The notes under the pieces: model-generated
The model's input: the letters and a program-made list of their open reading frames with translations, nothing else
What the model was told of the DNA's origin: nothing
Databases searched by the model: none
In this document: one piece after another, positions 21,356-23,495 of the stretch
How positions within the stretch are numbered: position 1 is the first letter of the stretch
Layout: the number at the start of each line of letters is the position of its first letter
Origin: an uncultured Verrucomicrobiota bacterium
GTDB lineage: Bacteria; Verrucomicrobiota; Kiritimatiellia; CAIQIC01; Lenti-01
Length of the DNA stretch: 23,495 nt
Assembly: GCA_938003985.1 (NCBI GenBank)
Contig: CALKWZ010000066.1
Span: 1-23,495 of the forward strand
Reading direction: 5' to 3'
Made by a program: the position numbers and the translations under genes

Positions 21356-21441
21356 TTTTACGTACTACGTAAAAACTTTCGCCGATTTTTACGTAGAACG
21401 TAAAAACTTTGCGCGCGTTTTACGTAGAACGTAAAAACTTT
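21356..21441. promoter_or_regulatory. Three palindromic direct repeats at an exact 31-bp period
   Basis: Copies at 21356-21379, 21387-21410 and 21418-21441, each 24 bases: half-site TTTTACGT, 3-base centre (ACT once, AGA twice), half-site ACGTAAAA, then ACTTT. The spacers are 7 GC-rich bases (CGCCGAT, GCGCGCG) with no similarity. The 31-bp period is close to three helix turns, placing all copies on one face of the DNA. Location, 15 bases upstream of the 21341 start codon and touching the stop codon of the deacetylase gene, suggests cooperative operator sites for a dimeric regulator, or an iterated repeat family. Much more AT-rich than the surroundings. Confidence 0.75.
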
Positions 21442-22322
21442 CATGGCGCCCTCCACAGCAGCCAGTTCCAGAGGCCGGGCTGTTGGGCGAGGTTGCGGTC
21501 GACGTCGTTGCGCGGCAGGTTCCAGCGGGCGGCACCGGGCGCAGCCACCGCGCCGCGCGCGGTGCCGAAGGCGGCGCGCAGGCCGAGCGCGGCGAGGTCG
21601 CCGTCCAGGTCGGCGCGGGCGTTGCCGTTGGGCCAGGCCAGCGCCGGCACGAGGATGTCCGGCGCGTGCCGGTGCAGCAGCTCCCAGCAGCGGCGGACGT
21701 CGGCCAGGGCCTCCGCGCGCGGCACCTGGTCGAGCAGTCCGTGGCCGTGCCCGTGCGCGCCGAAGCGGACGAGGCCGCTGCGGCCCATCTCGCGGACCTG
21801 GTCCCACGTCAGGAAATCCTCGGCATGCGCCTGGCGGAAGTCGGGGCGGGCGGCGATCTGAGCTTCGATCCAGCGGTGCGGCCGGCGCTTCATGAGTTCG
21901 ATTTCGACGTCGGAGAGGCCGGGCATTTGCCACCAGAACGGCGTGCGGTCTTCGACGGCGCCGGTGGCGAGGAAAATCGTGGCGGGTATGCCCAGTTCGC
22001 GCAGGACGGGGAACGCGTGGTGGTAATTGTCGGCCCAGCCGTCGTCGAAGGTGACGGCGAAGGATGCGCGCGCGGGCGGGGCCTCGCGCGCGAGCCAGTC
22101 GGCGAGGGCCAGCGGTTCGTAGCGCTCGCGCATCCAAGCCAGCAGGCGGCGGAAATCGGCCGCGGGCGCGTCGAGCGTCCGCATGGCGCGCGAGCGGGGA
22201 TCGTCTCCGCCCGGCCGCACGCGGTGGAAGGTCAGCACGACGAGCCGCCCGGCGTGGCGCCGCCGCATGGCGCCCGTCGCGGCCGCAACGCGCGCGAACG
22301 AGGCTTTGAGAAGCGTGCGCAT
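21441..22322 (-). CDS. Polysaccharide deacetylase (NodB domain)
   Basis: 293 residues, carbohydrate esterase family 4 fold. 'VLTFHRV' (29-35) opens the barrel; 'SFAVTFDDGWADNYHHAFPVL' (87-107) carries the catalytic and metal Asp pair (93, 94); 'RFGAHGHGHGLLDQV' supplies the His metal motif in a slightly unusual HGHGH form. The family removes N-acetyl groups from sugar polymers (peptidoglycan, chitin-like or exopolysaccharide); the substrate is not evident. No signal peptide is clear, though residues 1-19 are weakly amphipathic. It starts 7 bases after hpt and is probably co-transcribed with it. Confidence 0.88.
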   Translation of the reverse strand: MRTLLKASFARVAAATGAMRRRHAGRLVVLTFHRVRPGGDDPRSRAMRTLDAPAADFRRLLAWMRERYEPLALADWLAREAPPARASFAVTFDDGWADNYHHAFPVLRELGIPATIFLATGAVEDRTPFWWQMPGLSDVEIELMKRRPHRWIEAQIAARPDFRQAHAEDFLTWDQVREMGRSGLVRFGAHGHGHGLLDQVPRAEALADVRRCWELLHRHAPDILVPALAWPNGNARADLDGDLAALGLRAAFGTARGAVAAPGAARWNLPRNDVDRNLAQQPGLWNWLLWRAP

Positions 22323-22329
22323 GGGCGGA

Positions 22330-22878
22330 TTACGGCGCGTCGAGAAAGGTCACCTTGGCGATGTGCGGCAGTTCGCGGTGCCGGCCGTCGTAGTCGAGGC
22401 CGTAGCCGACGACGAAGACGTCTTCGATCTTGAAGCCGACGAAATCGGCCTCGAACGGCACGATCCGGCGGGAGGGCTTGTCCAGCAGCGCGCAGGAACG
22501 GACGGTCTGGGCGCCCTTGGCCCGCAGATGGGCCACCGCCTTCTGGAGCGTGCGGCCGGTGTCGAGGATGTCGTCCACCACCACCACGTCCGCCCCGGCC
22601 AGGTCGATCGTGCAGTCGCGGGTCACCGTCGGCTCCTGCTGGGCCGTGGTGCCGCTGCCGTAGCTTTCCATGATCATGAAGTCGATGCGCGGATGCAGGT
22701 CGTTGAGCGAAAACCAGCGCACGAGGTCGGCCAGGAAGATGAAACTGCCGCGCAGGATGCCGATGACCACGAGATTTTCGCCGGGGCCGGCCGCCGCGAT
22801 CTCGCGGGCGACTTCGTCCACGCGCCGGGCCAGCCGGCGGGGGGTGATCAGGACTTCCTCGACGTGGTAGGGCCTCAT
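22330..22878 (-). CDS. hpt: Hypoxanthine phosphoribosyltransferase
   Basis: 182 residues. It joins hypoxanthine (and usually guanine) to PRPP in purine salvage, in the cytoplasm. The PRPP-binding loop 'VVVVDDILDTGRT' (98-110) is perfect; 'VIGILRGSFIFLADLVR' (38-54) is the family's pyrophosphate loop, 'ESYGSGT' (71-77) the mobile active-site loop, and 'DFVGFKIEDVFVVGYGLDYDGRHRELPHI' near the end holds the purine-binding Lys150 and 'VGYGLDY'. The ribosome-binding site GAGGAG is 11 bases upstream. In the leader, CGGCGG(CTACTC)CCGCCG (22900-22917) could form a hairpin just before it. Confidence 0.95.
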   Translation of the reverse strand: MRPYHVEEVLITPRRLARRVDEVAREIAAAGPGENLVVIGILRGSFIFLADLVRWFSLNDLHPRIDFMIMESYGSGTTAQQEPTVTRDCTIDLAGADVVVVDDILDTGRTLQKAVAHLRAKGAQTVRSCALLDKPSRRIVPFEADFVGFKIEDVFVVGYGLDYDGRHRELPHIAKVTFLDAP

Positions 22879-22983
22879 GGACGCTGGTTCTCCTCGTTTC
22901 GGCGGCTACTCCCGCCGCGAACAGTCTTGCAAAAACGGCCCGGATGGGGGAAGTTAAAAAGATATTCCATGAGGAACCCGCGC

Positions 22984-23495
22984 ATGAACCCATTCCGGAC
23001 CGCCGCTTTCCGCGCCTTGGCCTTCGGCCTGGCCCTGCCCCTCGCCGCGCTGCTGGGAACCGTCGGCTGCGACGTCGATTCCACGGACAGCACGACGGCC
23101 GTGATCGCCGATAGCAGTGGAGGCTTCCACAGCTATGCGGGGCTCTACATGAACACCGAGGAAGGCAGCACCAACGGCTACGGCGCGCTGGTGTTCCCGG
23201 CGGGCAAGCAAAGCGGCGTCAAGCTGATCTGGCTGCGGCTGCTCCAATACGGCAGCGTGCTGGAAGGCTACGACAACGCCGGGATGACCTGGGCCGGCAG
23301 CATTTCCGCCCAGAACGGCGCCGTCGCCAGCTTTGGCCTCCAAGGCCGCACCACCGCCGGCGTGTCCGTCGACGTCGCCGGCACGCTCAGCGCTGACGGA
23401 CAGTTGGCAACGATGGACGCCGCCTGGATCGAGCCCGGCTTCGCCGGCAGCATCTTCGGCAAGGCCACCGTCTCCCCCGTCGCCACCAACAGCCC
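22984..23495 (+). CDS. Putative lipoprotein, partial at the window end
   Basis: The open frame continues past 23495, giving 170 visible residues. An N-terminal hydrophobic segment (residues 9-28) ends in TVG|C29, a lipobox with Thr rather than Leu at -3, so a lipid anchor is likely but not certain. The mature part is Gly/Ala/Ser-rich with short beta-type motifs: 'GFHSYAGLYMNTEEGSTNGYGALVF', 'IWLRLLQYGSVLEGYDNAGMTWAGSIS' and 'GLQGRTTAGVSVDVAGTLS'. I do not recognise a family. ATG 22984 is chosen over in-frame ATG 22969 because GAGGA (22971-22975) precedes it by 8 bases. Divergent from hpt across 105 bp. Confidence 0.78.
   Translation, partial: MNPFRTAAFRALAFGLALPLAALLGTVGCDVDSTDSTTAVIADSSGGFHSYAGLYMNTEEGSTNGYGALVFPAGKQSGVKLIWLRLLQYGSVLEGYDNAGMTWAGSISAQNGAVASFGLQGRTTAGVSVDVAGTLSADGQLATMDAAWIEPGFAGSIFGKATVSPVATNS

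Noticed and set aside
21356..21441. Possible CRISPR array
   Set aside because: Only three repeats with 7-base spacers, and no cas genes nearby; spacers are far too short.
22900..22917. Hairpin in the hpt leader as a regulatory RNA
   Set aside because: A short GC hairpin (6-bp stem, 6-base loop) without a conserved purine-riboswitch core; noted in the hpt entry only.

Overview
The window is a chromosomal segment from a high-GC bacterium of the PVC group, most likely Kiritimatiellota or a close Verrucomicrobiota/Lentisphaerae lineage. The strongest marker is a 51-residue gene at 8359-8514 that matches the Chlamydiae/Verrucomicrobia-type 'small basic protein' family. The C-terminal 'WQ...FYRV' module of the secreted glycosidase and the PVC-style Ser/Thr kinase agree with this. 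No rRNA, tRNA, CRISPR array or phage gene was seen.

Layout. (1) 1-1282 is the distal end of an integron gene-cassette array. It is visibly AT-richer than the rest and has three complete 65-bp attC sites plus one truncated attC, separating tiny cassettes: a three-helix membrane protein, a cassette with no clear gene, a two-helix membrane protein, and a secreted BamE-like protein whose own attC is missing. The integrase is not in view and should lie left of position 1. (2) 1531-3204 is ilvD with a strong terminator. (3) 3290-3541 (minus) is a Cys-rich exported miniprotein. (4) 3903-8234 is a large secreted GH57-like glycosidase with three CBM25-like starch-binding repeats. It converges on the small basic protein gene and shares a bidirectional terminator with it. 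(5) 8584-9711 (minus) is a glycosyltransferase, divergent from argF (9831-10778), which is followed by a membrane Ser/Thr kinase (10787-12589). (6) On the minus strand, 15981 to 12635 is a TRAP transporter operon dctP-dctQ-dctM ending in a universal stress protein, the same order as the ectoine transporter operon teaABCD. (7) Minus strand: cardiolipin synthase (16059-17567), a 509-bp gap with short tandem repeats and a 172-bp near-palindrome, then an operon AmaP-gmhA-pfkB read from 20164 to 18077. (8) Minus strand: hpt, a polysaccharide deacetylase, three palindromic repeats at an exact 31-bp period, and an unrecognised anchored coiled-coil protein. (9) At the right edge, a partial plus-strand lipoprotein gene.

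Most genes are housekeeping or envelope functions: branched-chain amino acid and arginine synthesis, purine salvage, phospholipid and heptose metabolism, and carbohydrate uptake or degradation. The non-routine parts are the integron array, the 31-bp-period palindromes at 21356-21441, the 172-bp palindrome at 17873-18044, and the kinase that joins a zinc ribbon to an external beta-sandwich domain. I found no convincing new multi-gene defence or biosynthetic system; the array is the best candidate for undescribed genes.
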